Part shown: positions 24,342 through 33,567 of the stretch, piece by piece
How positions within the stretch are numbered: the first letter of the stretch is position 1
Layout of the letters: the number at the start of each line of letters is the position of its first letter
NCBI GenBank assembly: GCA_964645715.1
Contig: CAZYAO010000013.1
Location: forward strand, 1-64,000
Origin: JAUMBM01 sp964645715
Lineage (GTDB): Bacteria; Bacteroidota; Bacteroidia; Chitinophagales; Saprospiraceae
Length of the DNA: 64,000 nucleotides
Direction of reading: 5' to 3'
Position numbers and translations under genes: made by a program
Notes under the pieces: model-generated
The model's database searches: none
The model's input: only the letters and a program-made list of their open reading frames with translations
What the model was told of the DNA's origin: nothing

Positions 24342-24890
24342 ATGTTCATGAAGCAATCAAAAAAAGTATCAGAGTCCCGGACGATCATGACTGAACTAGT
24401 CATGCCCAATGATACCAATCCTATGGGCAACCTCATGGGTGGTAACTTGCTCCGCTGGATGGATATGGTCTGCGGCATCTGCGCTGGCAAACACTGCGAG
24501 TCCCATGTAGTTACTGCCTCCGTTGACCACGTGTCTTTCGAAAATCCGATCCGCAACGGTGAAGTGGTCACCCTGGAGGCTACCGTCACCCGCGCTTTTA
24601 ATACGTCTGTAGAAGTTATGGTAGAAGTGTTGGCTGCTGACATGAAGGGGCACCAGCCAAGGCGTTGCAACCATGCCTACTTCACTATGGTTGCTATTGA
24701 TGATCAGTTCAATAAACCCAGCAAAGTGCCAGCGGTCATTCCGCTGACGGAAATTGAGCACCAGCGCTACGAAAGTGCCAGCCGCCGCCGCGAAATGCGC
24801 CTGATGCTGAGTGGCCGCCTTAAAGCAGAGGAGGCTACTGCTGTAAGGGCTTTCTTTGAGCGTATGCCCGCAGATTCATCGGTCAGCTAA
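24342..24890 (+). CDS. Acyl-CoA thioesterase (hotdog fold)
   Basis: A 182-residue single-hotdog enzyme hydrolysing acyl-CoA to free acid and CoA. The core signature is MPNDTNPMGNLMGGNLLRWMD, here summarised as N-P-M-G-N-L-M-G-G with the catalytic Asp just after (RWMD); then VDHVSFENPIRNGEVV and a C-terminal RRREMRL tail, as in YciA/ACOT-like proteins. A second ATG at 24348 is equally possible. It lies 10 bp before the GH97 lipoprotein gene. Confidence 0.85.
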   Translation: MFMKQSKKVSESRTIMTELVMPNDTNPMGNLMGGNLLRWMDMVCGICAGKHCESHVVTASVDHVSFENPIRNGEVVTLEATVTRAFNTSVEVMVEVLAADMKGHQPRRCNHAYFTMVAIDDQFNKPSKVPAVIPLTEIEHQRYESASRRREMRLMLSGRLKAEEATAVRAFFERMPADSSVS

Positions 24891-24900
24891 ATTGTCCTCC

Positions 24901-26976
24901 ATGCTGCGTCGTCTGTTGTGGATGTGGGTAGCCATAGGCTTTTTGGTTTCGTGCTCCCCCAATCCCCCCAAACCACTTACACTGACCGCTCCAACCGGCA
25001 ATTTGTCCGTCAGGTTCTGGCTCAACCAACAGGGACAGCCCTCCTATCAGTTGCTGCTGGGAGCCAAAACTGTCATTGATACTTCTGCGCTTGGCTTCAG
25101 CTTTCAAGGGGCAGCACCGCTGTCTTCTCAACTAAAAATAGTTGACAGCCAGTCTTCTTCATTCGATGAGACTTGGGAAATGCCCTGGGGGGAGCAACGT
25201 CTGGTACGCAATCACTACAATGAATTGCGCGTACAGTTAATCGAAGCCAAGGGCGCTCGGCGATCCTTTTCCCTCGTCTTTCGCCTGTTTGATGATGGAC
25301 TTGCTTTCCGCTACGAGTTTCCCCGGCAGGCTGCTGCCGATAGTCTGATTGTCCTCGATGAGCATACTTCTTTCAAACTTACCGGCGATCACCTTTGCTG
25401 GTGGCAACCCGGCGACTGGGATATTTACGAACATCTCTACAACGAAACACGCTTCACGGAAATCGATGCGCTCAGCAAGCGAAATCACCCCAACCTCGCT
25501 CAAACCTATATCCCGGAGAATGCCGTCAACACACCCGTCACCCTACGCACCAATGACAGCCTGTACCTGAGTATACACGAAGCCGCCCTCTACGATTATT
25601 CAGATATGACCCTCAAAGTCGATAAGCAAAGTCTCACGTTCACCAGTGAGCTCGTCGGCCGTGGCTCCGACTCCGTCAAAGCGGTAGTGGCACTTCCCTT
25701 CCATACGCCCTGGCGCACCATTCAGGTCGCCAAACGAGCCGGCGATCTTATCGAAAGCAAACTCATCCTCAATCTCAATGATCCACCCAAAATTCAGGAC
25801 CTCTCCTGGATCAAACCCATGAAATACGCAGGTATCTGGTGGGAAATGCATCTGGGAATGTCTACCTGGGCCATGAAAGGGGGTAAGCATGGCGCTACTA
25901 CCGCCAATGCCAAACGCTATGTGGACTTCTGCGCCGACAACAATATTCAGGCTCTCCTGATCGAAGGCTGGAATACCGGCTGGGAACACTGGATAGGTTT
26001 CGATGACCGCGAAGGGGTCTTCGATTTTGTCACGCCTTATCCCGACTATGATCTCAATGCCGTCGTTGCCTACGCACGCCAAAAAGGGGTCTCCATCATT
26101 ATGCACCACGAGACTTCCTCAACAGTCAGAACTTACAGCCAACAACTCGATACTGCCTTCCAACTCTGTGCAAGTCTTGGTATACCTGCTGTCAAAACAG
26201 GCTATGTAGGCAAAATTATTCCCAATACGGAATACCACCACGGACAGTGGATGGTGCGGCACTACCAGCAAGTCGTTGAAAAGGCTGCAGCGTACCGCAT
26301 CATGGTCAATACCCACGAGCCTATCAAAGATACAGGCATCAGACGTACCTGGCCCAACTTTATGACTCGCGAAGGGGTAAGGGGACAGGAGTTCAATGCA
26401 TGGTCTTACGAGGGTGGCAATCCTGTTGATCATCTCACCAAAGTGGCCTTTACCCGTATGCTCGCCGGACCGGTTGACTATACCCCAGGCATCATGCACT
26501 TGTCACTCAATCCGTTCAAACCCAATAATCAAATTAAACATACCATCGCTCACGAATTGGGTGCCTACGTTGTCATCTACAGTCCAATGCAGATGCTGGC
26601 TGACCTGCCCGATCACTATCGACAGCATCCGGCCATGCCTTTCCTCAAAGAGGTGGCAGTCGATTGGGAACAAACCCGCGTTATCGCTGGCGAACCCGGC
26701 GACTTCGTGGCCATCGCCCGGCAGGAACGGGGCAGCAACCGTTGGTTCTTGGGGGTCGTAGCCGATGAAAATCGACGGACACTCAACCTCCCGTTGGATT
26801 TCCTGCCGCCCAACCAATCATTTAGCCTGGAGCTGTATGCCGATGCTCCCGATGCACACTGGCAACACAAGCCTGATGCAATGGTCGTGCACCGGAGGCT
26901 GGTCTCCGCCAATGAAACGCTCACGCTGACCATCGCCCCAGGAGGCGGTGCAGCTGCTATCCTGCGCCCCAGGTAA
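24901..26976 (+). CDS. GH97 alpha-glucosidase-like lipoprotein (SusB type)
   Basis: A 691-residue glycoside hydrolase family 97 enzyme anchored as a lipoprotein (lipobox FLVSC, Cys18), probably periplasmic. GH97 has an N-terminal beta-sandwich, a catalytic TIM barrel and a C-terminal sheet. The acidic residues of the inverting SusB subgroup align by spacing: Glu404 (IMHHETSS), Glu473 (VNTHEPIKD) and Glu497 (RGQEFNAW) reproduce the 69- and 24-residue spacings of SusB Glu439, Glu508 and Glu532. An inverting alpha-glucosidase is thus expected rather than the retaining alpha-galactosidase subgroup. It lacks neighbouring SusC/SusD genes. The start at 24901 gives the signal peptide; the longer ORF overlaps the thioesterase. 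Confidence 0.9.
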   Translation: MLRRLLWMWVAIGFLVSCSPNPPKPLTLTAPTGNLSVRFWLNQQGQPSYQLLLGAKTVIDTSALGFSFQGAAPLSSQLKIVDSQSSSFDETWEMPWGEQRLVRNHYNELRVQLIEAKGARRSFSLVFRLFDDGLAFRYEFPRQAAADSLIVLDEHTSFKLTGDHLCWWQPGDWDIYEHLYNETRFTEIDALSKRNHPNLAQTYIPENAVNTPVTLRTNDSLYLSIHEAALYDYSDMTLKVDKQSLTFTSELVGRGSDSVKAVVALPFHTPWRTIQVAKRAGDLIESKLILNLNDPPKIQDLSWIKPMKYAGIWWEMHLGMSTWAMKGGKHGATTANAKRYVDFCADNNIQALLIEGWNTGWEHWIGFDDREGVFDFVTPYPDYDLNAVVAYARQKGVSIIMHHETSSTVRTYSQQLDTAFQLCASLGIPAVKTGYVGKIIPNTEYHHGQWMVRHYQQVVEKAAAYRIMVNTHEPIKDTGIRRTWPNFMTREGVRGQEFNAWSYEGGNPVDHLTKVAFTRMLAGPVDYTPGIMHLSLNPFKPNNQIKHTIAHELGAYVVIYSPMQMLADLPDHYRQHPAMPFLKEVAVDWEQTRVIAGEPGDFVAIARQERGSNRWFLGVVADENRRTLNLPLDFLPPNQSFSLELYADAPDAHWQHKPDAMVVHRRLVSANETLTLTIAPGGGAAAILRPR

Positions 26977-27034
26977 CTTCCATCGCGGCCTCGCCTGTTG
27001 TCCTCATCAGGCAGGGTCTTATCCACAACTGCTC

Positions 27035-28582
27035 ATGTCCGTACTCAGACTTATTCTCGGTGATCAGCTCAATGAGCAACATAGCTGGTTCCGTACCCCA
27101 CCCGATCAGGATGATGCCATCTATGTCATGATGGAAATCCGGTCTGAGACAGACTATGCCCGCCATCATATCCAAAAAATCGTTGGTTTCTTCCTGGCTA
27201 TGCGCCACTTTGCTGCACGCCTCACCGCTCAGGGCAGAAGGGTCCACTACCTGAAACTGCACGATCCCCAAAATCGCCAGTCTTTCACTGCCAACCTGAC
27301 ATGGCTGGCACAGTACTACCAGGCTACCGCCATAGCCTATCAGCTGCCCGATGAGCATCGTCTCGATATTGAACTCGCACAGCTGTCTTCATGCTTCAAC
27401 ATCCCGGTGCACGTCGTTGATTCCGAACACTTCCTCAGCGAAAGGGATGCCGTGCAACGATTGTTCTCTGGTAAAAAGACGTACCTCATGGAGACTTTTT
27501 ACCGCAGCATACGCCGCCGCTACCAGTTGCTCATGGAGGAAGATGGCGCCACACCCCTGACCGGTCAGTGGAATTACGATCAGGATAACCGCCAGCCGCT
27601 GCCGGCAGCAGTGGATATCCCGCCCGTATTGCATTTTGAAAAAAATGCCCACGACGTATATGAAGAAATTCTGCAGGCGGGCATCAATACGATCGGCCGG
27701 CTCGAAGATCCGTCAGCATTCGACTGGCCTACCAGCAGGGCTGAGCATCTCCAACTGCTGCAGCATTTTATTCAGCATCGTCTGCGTGCTTTCGGCACCT
27801 ATCAGGATGCTATGACCTGCCGCCATGACCTTCTCTTCCACTCCCGGATTTCTTTTGGGCTCAATACCAAAATGATTCATCCGCTGGAGGTCATCGAGGC
27901 AGCCGTCCAAAGCTGGCGGGAAAATCCTGCCGCCATAAGCTTTGCTCAGGTCGAAGGCTTCGTGCGACAAATCGCTGGCTGGCGCGAATTTATGCGTGGC
28001 GTTTATTGGGCACAAATGCCCGCCTATGCCAATACTAACTATTTTAATCACCAGGCGCAGCTGCCCGAATTTTACTGGACGGGTCGTACAAAAATGCGTT
28101 GCCTTGCTCATGCGATTGGCCAATCTCTCGACAGTGCTTACGCGCATCACATACAGCGGCTGATGATTACCGGCAATTTTGCGCTGCTGCTGGGCGTCAG
28201 ACCTGATGATGTGGACCAATGGTATCTGGGGGTTTATATGGATGCTATCGAATGGGTGGAGCTTACCAATACCCGCGGTATGAGCCAGTATGCCGACGGC
28301 GGCCTGCTCGCTACCAAACCCTATGTTTCCAGCGGCAATTATATCCACAAAATGAGCGATTACTGCGGTCAGTGCTCATATAATCACAAAGAAAAAACGA
28401 CCGCTGATGCATGCCCCTTCAATAGCCTGTACTGGGACTTTATGCATCGCCACCGACAACTCCTCGCCAATAATCCGCGGATCGGTATGGTATATAAAAA
28501 CTGGGACAGAATGGATGAGCTGCAAAGGCAGGCTGTACTCGAAAAGGCTGCCTGGGTTAAGGATAACGTCAATAGCCTGTAA
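27035..28582 (+). CDS. Fe-S bacterial cryptochrome / (6-4) photolyase-like protein
   Basis: A 515-residue member of the deoxyribodipyrimidine photolyase-related family (FeS-BCP, PhrB-type), which uses FAD and a lumazine antenna to repair (6-4) photoproducts. The N-terminus SVLRLILGDQLN is typical. Four Cys that bind the [4Fe-4S] cluster are present at 356 (MRCLAHA), 444 and 447 (YCGQCSY) and 460 (ADACPFN); each is offset by six from the Agrobacterium PhrB cluster residues as I remember them. The start at 27035 restores the family N-terminus. It lies 58 bp after the GH97 gene on the same strand. Confidence 0.9.
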   Translation: MSVLRLILGDQLNEQHSWFRTPPDQDDAIYVMMEIRSETDYARHHIQKIVGFFLAMRHFAARLTAQGRRVHYLKLHDPQNRQSFTANLTWLAQYYQATAIAYQLPDEHRLDIELAQLSSCFNIPVHVVDSEHFLSERDAVQRLFSGKKTYLMETFYRSIRRRYQLLMEEDGATPLTGQWNYDQDNRQPLPAAVDIPPVLHFEKNAHDVYEEILQAGINTIGRLEDPSAFDWPTSRAEHLQLLQHFIQHRLRAFGTYQDAMTCRHDLLFHSRISFGLNTKMIHPLEVIEAAVQSWRENPAAISFAQVEGFVRQIAGWREFMRGVYWAQMPAYANTNYFNHQAQLPEFYWTGRTKMRCLAHAIGQSLDSAYAHHIQRLMITGNFALLLGVRPDDVDQWYLGVYMDAIEWVELTNTRGMSQYADGGLLATKPYVSSGNYIHKMSDYCGQCSYNHKEKTTADACPFNSLYWDFMHRHRQLLANNPRIGMVYKNWDRMDELQRQAVLEKAAWVKDNVNSL

Positions 28583-28629
28583 GATTCGCGGCAGCATATA
28601 AATTTCATAACACATTCATTGCCATTCCC

Positions 28630-28637
28630 TATCTTTG
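28630..28637 (+). promoter_or_regulatory. -7 box TATCTTTG abutting the 7TM-HD start codon
   Basis: An exact TAnnTTTG match ending four bases before the ATG at 28642. Transcription starting at the normal distance would begin at or near the start codon, so the mRNA may be leaderless. No well-spaced TTTG -33 element was seen. Confidence 0.4.
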
Positions 28638-28641
28638 CAGC

Positions 28642-30732
28642 ATGAACTGGTCGCAACTTTTTAAGCGTACACATTTTCATGAGTTTGCCAATACCTTGCT
28701 GATCATCAGTGTTATCGTACTGATCAGCCTGCTCGCCCCTGCACACCTCCGCTTTAGATATGCCTTTGAACTCGGACAGCCCTGGGCTTACAAAGATTTA
28801 GTAGCTCCCTTCGATTTCTCCCTCCTCAAGAGCAAGGAGGAACTGGCGCGCGAACGCGAAGAAGTAATCAATGCGGTCAGCCCTGTATATGTCATCGATC
28901 CTGATGTCATGCGTGACCAAATAGATGACTTCAAACAGGATTTCTTTACCCAGCTGGAGGCTGTCAGCCGAGATCCCTACAACCCCTTTGCAGATCTCAT
29001 GCAGGATCCAGCTCCCTATATCCGCTATGGTGAAAATTTTCTCCGCCGTCAGTACCTGCGCGGCATCATCCGGCTGGAAGAGCAACACAGGCAGCGTGGC
29101 CCCGCTTACGTCATTGCTGTTGTCAACGGCAATACCCTGCGCGAATATACACTGGAGAGCCTGTCCGATCCCGCTGCCGCCAAACGTATGCTGGGAGATA
29201 CACTGCCCTTTGTGAAGCTACCGCATACCGATTTTTTGCTGCCGCTGCTCGAAGAGCATCTGCAGCCCAATCTCTTCTACAATGATAGTACCACCCGCCA
29301 AATGCAACGGGACGCCCTGGAGGGCATCATGGAGCGGAAGGGGCTTGTCAAAAAAGATGAACTGATCGTAGCCAAAGGATCCCTGGTCACCAAAGAAATT
29401 TACCAAAAATTGGTGTCTTTCAGATTGGAATATGAACGCCAAAAGGCTGGCTGGAAATTTTACACCGTACTCTCCGGCTACCTGCTGCTCATTTCAATGC
29501 TGGTGATCACTTTTACAGTCTACCTGAAAACATTCGCACTGCTAATTTACAACCGATTCAACCGACTGCTGTTTATCATGATGTGGCTCGTCCTGTACAG
29601 CTATCTGGTGTACGTAGTCGAAAGTATTGATATCCTGAGCGTCAATATCATCCCTTTTTGCATCGTTCCGATTGTTGTCAAAACCTTCTTTACGGAGCGT
29701 CTGGCTCTCTTTACGCACCTGATGGTGGTACTGATAGCCGGGTTTTTATCCAGCCTAGGGTACAATTTTATTTTCCTGCAACTCATGGCCGGTATCGTTG
29801 TGCTGCTGGCAAAAGTCGATACGCGCAATTGGACGCGGTTTTTCTACTCGCATTTGTTTATTTTTCTCAGTTATCTCGTTGGACTGGCGGGACTTTCGCT
29901 CATTCAGGAAGGAAACCTAAGTGAAGTCAGTCCCAGCTCCGTCACCGCTATCGGTCTCAATGTATTCCTGACACTGTCAGCTTATCCGCTCATACCACTG
30001 CTGGAGAGAATGTTTGGCTTCACTTCTCCTATGACATTGGTAGAGCTAGCAGATATGAATCAGCCCCTGCTTCGTGAACTCGCCCTGCGGGCTCCCGGCA
30101 CTATGCAACACTCACTGCAGGTTGCCCACTTAGCAGAAGCTGCCGCCCGCCGCATTGGCGCCGACGAACTCACTGTGCGGGTGGGCGCGCTCTACCACGA
30201 TATCGGAAAGAAAACCAACCCGCTGTTTTTTATCGAAAATCAGTCGGGCATAAACCCCCATGAAGGGATTTCAAAACTCGACAGCGCACGCATCATCATC
30301 GGCCATGTAGAGGAAGGTGTGCAGCTGGCTAAAAAAAACCATCTGCCCCAACTCATCATTGATTTTATACGTACCCACCACGGTACTACCAGGGTCGAAT
30401 ATTTTTACAGAAGCTACCTCAGTGAAAATGAGCAGGCAGCAATAGATGAAAACCTGTTCCGCTATCCCGGCCCCCGACCAACCACCAAGGAGGAGACCAT
30501 CCTCATGCTGGCCGACTCGCTGGAGGCTTCCTGCAAAAGCCTGAAATACCCCACAGGAAGTGATATCGATCATCTGGTCGATACTATCATTGACGGCAAA
30601 CTGCATCTCAAACAACTCGAAGATTCACAGCTTAGTTTCCGCGAACTTCAGGAGTGCAAGATCGTATTCCGACAGATCTTACGGAGTATTCACCACGAGC
30701 GAATCCAGTATCCTAAGCCTGAACAAGGCTAG
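28642..30732 (+). CDS. 7TM-HD family phosphohydrolase (PgpH-like)
   Basis: A 696-residue inner-membrane protein. A first membrane span (about 14-36) precedes a long extracytoplasmic 7TM-HD extracellular domain, then about seven spans (residues 270-450) and a cytoplasmic HD domain. The HD motif is LYHDIGKK with His519-Asp520, preceded by MQHSLQVAHLAEAAARR and followed by IRTHHGTTRVEYFY. PgpH in Firmicutes degrades cyclic di-AMP; that activity is inferred here from domain order. Its stop codon overlaps the stop of the converging MBL gene (CTAG). Confidence 0.88.
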   Translation: MNWSQLFKRTHFHEFANTLLIISVIVLISLLAPAHLRFRYAFELGQPWAYKDLVAPFDFSLLKSKEELAREREEVINAVSPVYVIDPDVMRDQIDDFKQDFFTQLEAVSRDPYNPFADLMQDPAPYIRYGENFLRRQYLRGIIRLEEQHRQRGPAYVIAVVNGNTLREYTLESLSDPAAAKRMLGDTLPFVKLPHTDFLLPLLEEHLQPNLFYNDSTTRQMQRDALEGIMERKGLVKKDELIVAKGSLVTKEIYQKLVSFRLEYERQKAGWKFYTVLSGYLLLISMLVITFTVYLKTFALLIYNRFNRLLFIMMWLVLYSYLVYVVESIDILSVNIIPFCIVPIVVKTFFTERLALFTHLMVVLIAGFLSSLGYNFIFLQLMAGIVVLLAKVDTRNWTRFFYSHLFIFLSYLVGLAGLSLIQEGNLSEVSPSSVTAIGLNVFLTLSAYPLIPLLERMFGFTSPMTLVELADMNQPLLRELALRAPGTMQHSLQVAHLAEAAARRIGADELTVRVGALYHDIGKKTNPLFFIENQSGINPHEGISKLDSARIIIGHVEEGVQLAKKNHLPQLIIDFIRTHHGTTRVEYFYRSYLSENEQAAIDENLFRYPGPRPTTKEETILMLADSLEASCKSLKYPTGSDIDHLVDTIIDGKLHLKQLEDSQLSFRELQECKIVFRQILRSIHHERIQYPKPEQG

Positions 30733-31613
30733 ACCGTAAGCGCTTTTTTCCAGTACCGCAATAAACCCGCAACACTCATCCAGGCAGGGTTGGCAGCCTC
30801 GTAGCGATCAATGGTCTCCTCACTAAGCCCGTGCGATACCAAATCCTCGCGCACGTATGCCTGAAAGGCAGGGGTGATTATCGCTGCTGCAGTACCCGCC
30901 AGATAGTGGGGCTTCATCCATTCAGCCCAGGCATTCAGCCGCAGTGTCAGCTCATCGAGATGCCCTTCCTTATCTGTTACCAGTCCAAAGTGGGTAAGGT
31001 ATAATTTTCCCGCCGCTAACGCTCGCATGCGCTCAATCGATTGCATCCAGTCGGGCAAATGGATATCAGGGGGCGGACAAGGCGGCATCACAGGTCCGTT
31101 GCCGATCTTTACGCCGCCAACATCGCCCGTAAACAGACAATCCTCCCACTGCCAGGCGATATGGTGTACTGCATGCCCTGGCGTGTGTCTTGCAATAACC
31201 CGAACGTCCCCCAGTAGAAGCTCCTCGTCATCGTTGACCTGCCGCAGCCGGTCAGGATCAATGGGGTGCATCTCTCCCCACAACCTGTCCATCTGGTCCT
31301 GGTAAATCATGCGGGCCGAAGCCATTAGTTTGGAAGGATCCATCAGGTGTGGCAATCCTTTGGGATGCACATAGACGGTTGCCCCTTGCCGGGCAAACCA
31401 CCAGGCAGCCCCCGCATGGTCGAGGTGAATGTGCGTCAGCAACACATGCTTTACATCCGCTGCCCGATAGCCCGCCTGTTCAATAGACTCAACCAATCGC
31501 GGAAGCGTGGCGTGCGGGCCGGTCTCTATCAGTATGGGTCCTTCGCTGCTCTGCAGCAAAAAAGCCGCAACCGCAGAGCTGAGGTCGAGAAAATTCAGGT
31601 CAATAACTTGCAT
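30729..31613 (-). CDS. MBL-fold metallo-hydrolase
   Basis: A 294-residue metallo-beta-lactamase-fold hydrolase. The metal motif THIHLDHAG places His61, His63, Asp65 and His66; further ligands are in RHTPGHAVHH, FTGDVGG and the late LTHFG. It has no signal peptide, so it is cytoplasmic. The N-terminal SSAVAAFLLQSSEGPILIETGP matches glyoxalase-II/quorum-lactonase-like proteins; the substrate is not predictable. It lies 41 bp downstream of the acyl-CoA dehydrogenase on the same strand, and its stop overlaps that of the 7TM-HD gene by 4 bp. Confidence 0.85.
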   Translation of the reverse strand: MQVIDLNFLDLSSAVAAFLLQSSEGPILIETGPHATLPRLVESIEQAGYRAADVKHVLLTHIHLDHAGAAWWFARQGATVYVHPKGLPHLMDPSKLMASARMIYQDQMDRLWGEMHPIDPDRLRQVNDDEELLLGDVRVIARHTPGHAVHHIAWQWEDCLFTGDVGGVKIGNGPVMPPCPPPDIHLPDWMQSIERMRALAAGKLYLTHFGLVTDKEGHLDELTLRLNAWAEWMKPHYLAGTAAAIITPAFQAYVREDLVSHGLSEETIDRYEAANPAWMSVAGLLRYWKKALTV

Positions 31614-31654
31614 CTCCGCTTTTTTAAAAAACTATTGTAATACAAGAGAACTGA

Positions 31655-33442
31655 CTATACCAACAGCTCTCCGGGAGTGTCCAGTAAAAGATTCTCATCT
31701 CCGGTGATGGTAGAACAAAGTGCATACACTTTTGGCAGCTCATACTGCATGAAATAGGCAGTTGTATGCAGCTTGCTTTTGTAAAAATTATCAGCAGGCT
31801 GTGGCTGCTCGGCAGCCACCACCGCCTGCTTAAGCCATTGCCAGCCAATGACCACAAGAGAAAAACACTCCAGGTGTAGTGTTGCATTGGCCAGATAACG
31901 CTCTGTCGTGGCCGTGCCGGCAAGCCTCAGCAGCTGAGCAAACATAGACTGATAGGCTACCAATGCTTTGGAAAAAAGGTCAAGCTGCTGCCGCAGTTGA
32001 GGGTGCTTACCGGCAGCAGCCAGCGTTGCGGCTACCTCAGCCTGCAACAGCTGCATGGCTTTACCATCGCTCAGCAACACTTTTCTGCCCAACAGGTCAA
32101 TCCCGTGAATGGTAGTCGTACCCTCATAAATTGCATTGATACGTATATCCCGGTAGTATTGCTCCAGCGGATAATCATCAGTGTAACCGGCACCACCCAA
32201 AACCTGCATACCGGCACTTACGGCATAAATGCCGTACTCAGCCGGAAAACTCTTCGCGACAGGCGTCAGCAGTTCCAGCAACAAATGCGCCTCAGCTGCT
32301 TCGTCGCCGTCGGCGCATTTACTAGTATCCGCGTAATAACTGCACTGCATCAGCAGGGACAAGCTCCCCTCTACAATGGCTTTTTGCTGCAACAACATGC
32401 GCCTGACATCTGCATGCTCAATGATCAGCAACTGCGGTAGATTTACGTCTTTGTTGGAAGGATGACGCCCCTGCGGGCGCTCTCGTGCATACTGCAAACT
32501 GGCATAGTAGGCTGCCGAGGCAGTCGCCGCTGCCATCAAACCAGTAGCGACCCTGGCTTCATTCATCATTTGAAACATGTAGGCCAGACCTTTATGCGGC
32601 TCACCCACCAAATAACCATGGCAATTGGCATTTTCACCTAACATAAGATGAGCCGCCACATAGCCCCTTTGTCCCATTTTACCAAACAGGCCGGCAGTGA
32701 GCACATCATTGTCTTCCAAGGTGCCTGCCGCACTGATTCTTTTTTTCGGAACGACAAACAAAGAAATTCCTTTTGCACCCGCAGGAGCCCCCGCAATTCT
32801 TGCCAATAACAGATGAACCACGTTGTCTACCCCATCGTGATCACCACCCGAGATATATACCTTTTGCCCCCGCAGCAAGTAATGACCTGCCGGATCCGCT
32901 TGTGCCGTAGTTGTAATGTCCGACAGCGAACTACCCGCCTGTGGTTCCGTCAGTGCCATGGTTCCCTGCCACTGCCCGCTGTACATGCGCGGAACGTAGC
33001 GCGCCTGTAAGGCCTCGCTACCAAAAGTGCGTATCAGGTTGGCTGCTCCCTGTGTCAGAAAAGCATGTGATGCCAGATTCGCATTGGCTGCGTAAAAAAT
33101 AGACAGTGCGGCATTGAGCACCAACCAAGGCATCTGCTGCCCCCCCTGTGCATAATCGTCGGGCGCAGCGATCCAACCACCGGCCGCCAGCGCGCGAATC
33201 CCCTCACCCACAGCAGGATGCACCCTGACTACCCCATTGTCCATGTATACTTTCTGCCGGTCCATTTCCGCGTAAGCGGGAAAAAGATACTGATCGGCAA
33301 GCTGCTGGGCAGCATCCAGCGCCATATCAATGGACGCAGGATCGTAGTCGGCATAGCGTTCATACTTTTGCAGCGATGCTGCCGAAAATACTTCGTGAAG
33401 CAGAAAGCGGAGATTGCGGAGACTTATGTAGGGGTATTCCAT
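31655..33442 (-). CDS. Acyl-CoA dehydrogenase (600-residue FadE/DmdC-like type)
   Basis: A 595-residue flavoprotein that introduces the alpha-beta double bond into acyl-CoA. It has the long form with an N-terminal extension (YISLRNLRFLLHEVF) and a C-terminal extra domain. FAD/substrate motifs are visible: MALTEPQAGSSLSDI, YISGGDHD and INAIYEGTTTIHGIDLLGRK, which carries the active-site region. ATG 33442 gives the family start; an in-frame ATG at 33559 would add 39 residues upstream of a good -7 box (33468-33461) and is unlikely. The MBL hydrolase follows closely. Confidence 0.9.
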   Translation of the reverse strand: MEYPYISLRNLRFLLHEVFSAASLQKYERYADYDPASIDMALDAAQQLADQYLFPAYAEMDRQKVYMDNGVVRVHPAVGEGIRALAAGGWIAAPDDYAQGGQQMPWLVLNAALSIFYAANANLASHAFLTQGAANLIRTFGSEALQARYVPRMYSGQWQGTMALTEPQAGSSLSDITTTAQADPAGHYLLRGQKVYISGGDHDGVDNVVHLLLARIAGAPAGAKGISLFVVPKKRISAAGTLEDNDVLTAGLFGKMGQRGYVAAHLMLGENANCHGYLVGEPHKGLAYMFQMMNEARVATGLMAAATASAAYYASLQYARERPQGRHPSNKDVNLPQLLIIEHADVRRMLLQQKAIVEGSLSLLMQCSYYADTSKCADGDEAAEAHLLLELLTPVAKSFPAEYGIYAVSAGMQVLGGAGYTDDYPLEQYYRDIRINAIYEGTTTIHGIDLLGRKVLLSDGKAMQLLQAEVAATLAAAGKHPQLRQQLDLFSKALVAYQSMFAQLLRLAGTATTERYLANATLHLECFSLVVIGWQWLKQAVVAAEQPQPADNFYKSKLHTTAYFMQYELPKVYALCSTITGDENLLLDTPGELLV

Positions 33443-33460
33443 GAATGGCCGGTTTTTGTA

Positions 33461-33468
33461 CAAATATA
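33461..33468 (-). promoter_or_regulatory. -7 box TATATTTG upstream of acyl-CoA dehydrogenase
   Basis: An exact match on the minus strand 18 bp before the ATG at 33442. It supports that start over the longer ORF. Confidence 0.45.
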
Positions 33469-33567
33469 AACCTTTCCCGCATAATTGCGCGCATGCGAAA
33501 GACTCTTCGACCAGTTGCTGTTTACTGCTCTTTTTGAAAAAATACTTGAGCGGTGCCAATGAGGCAA

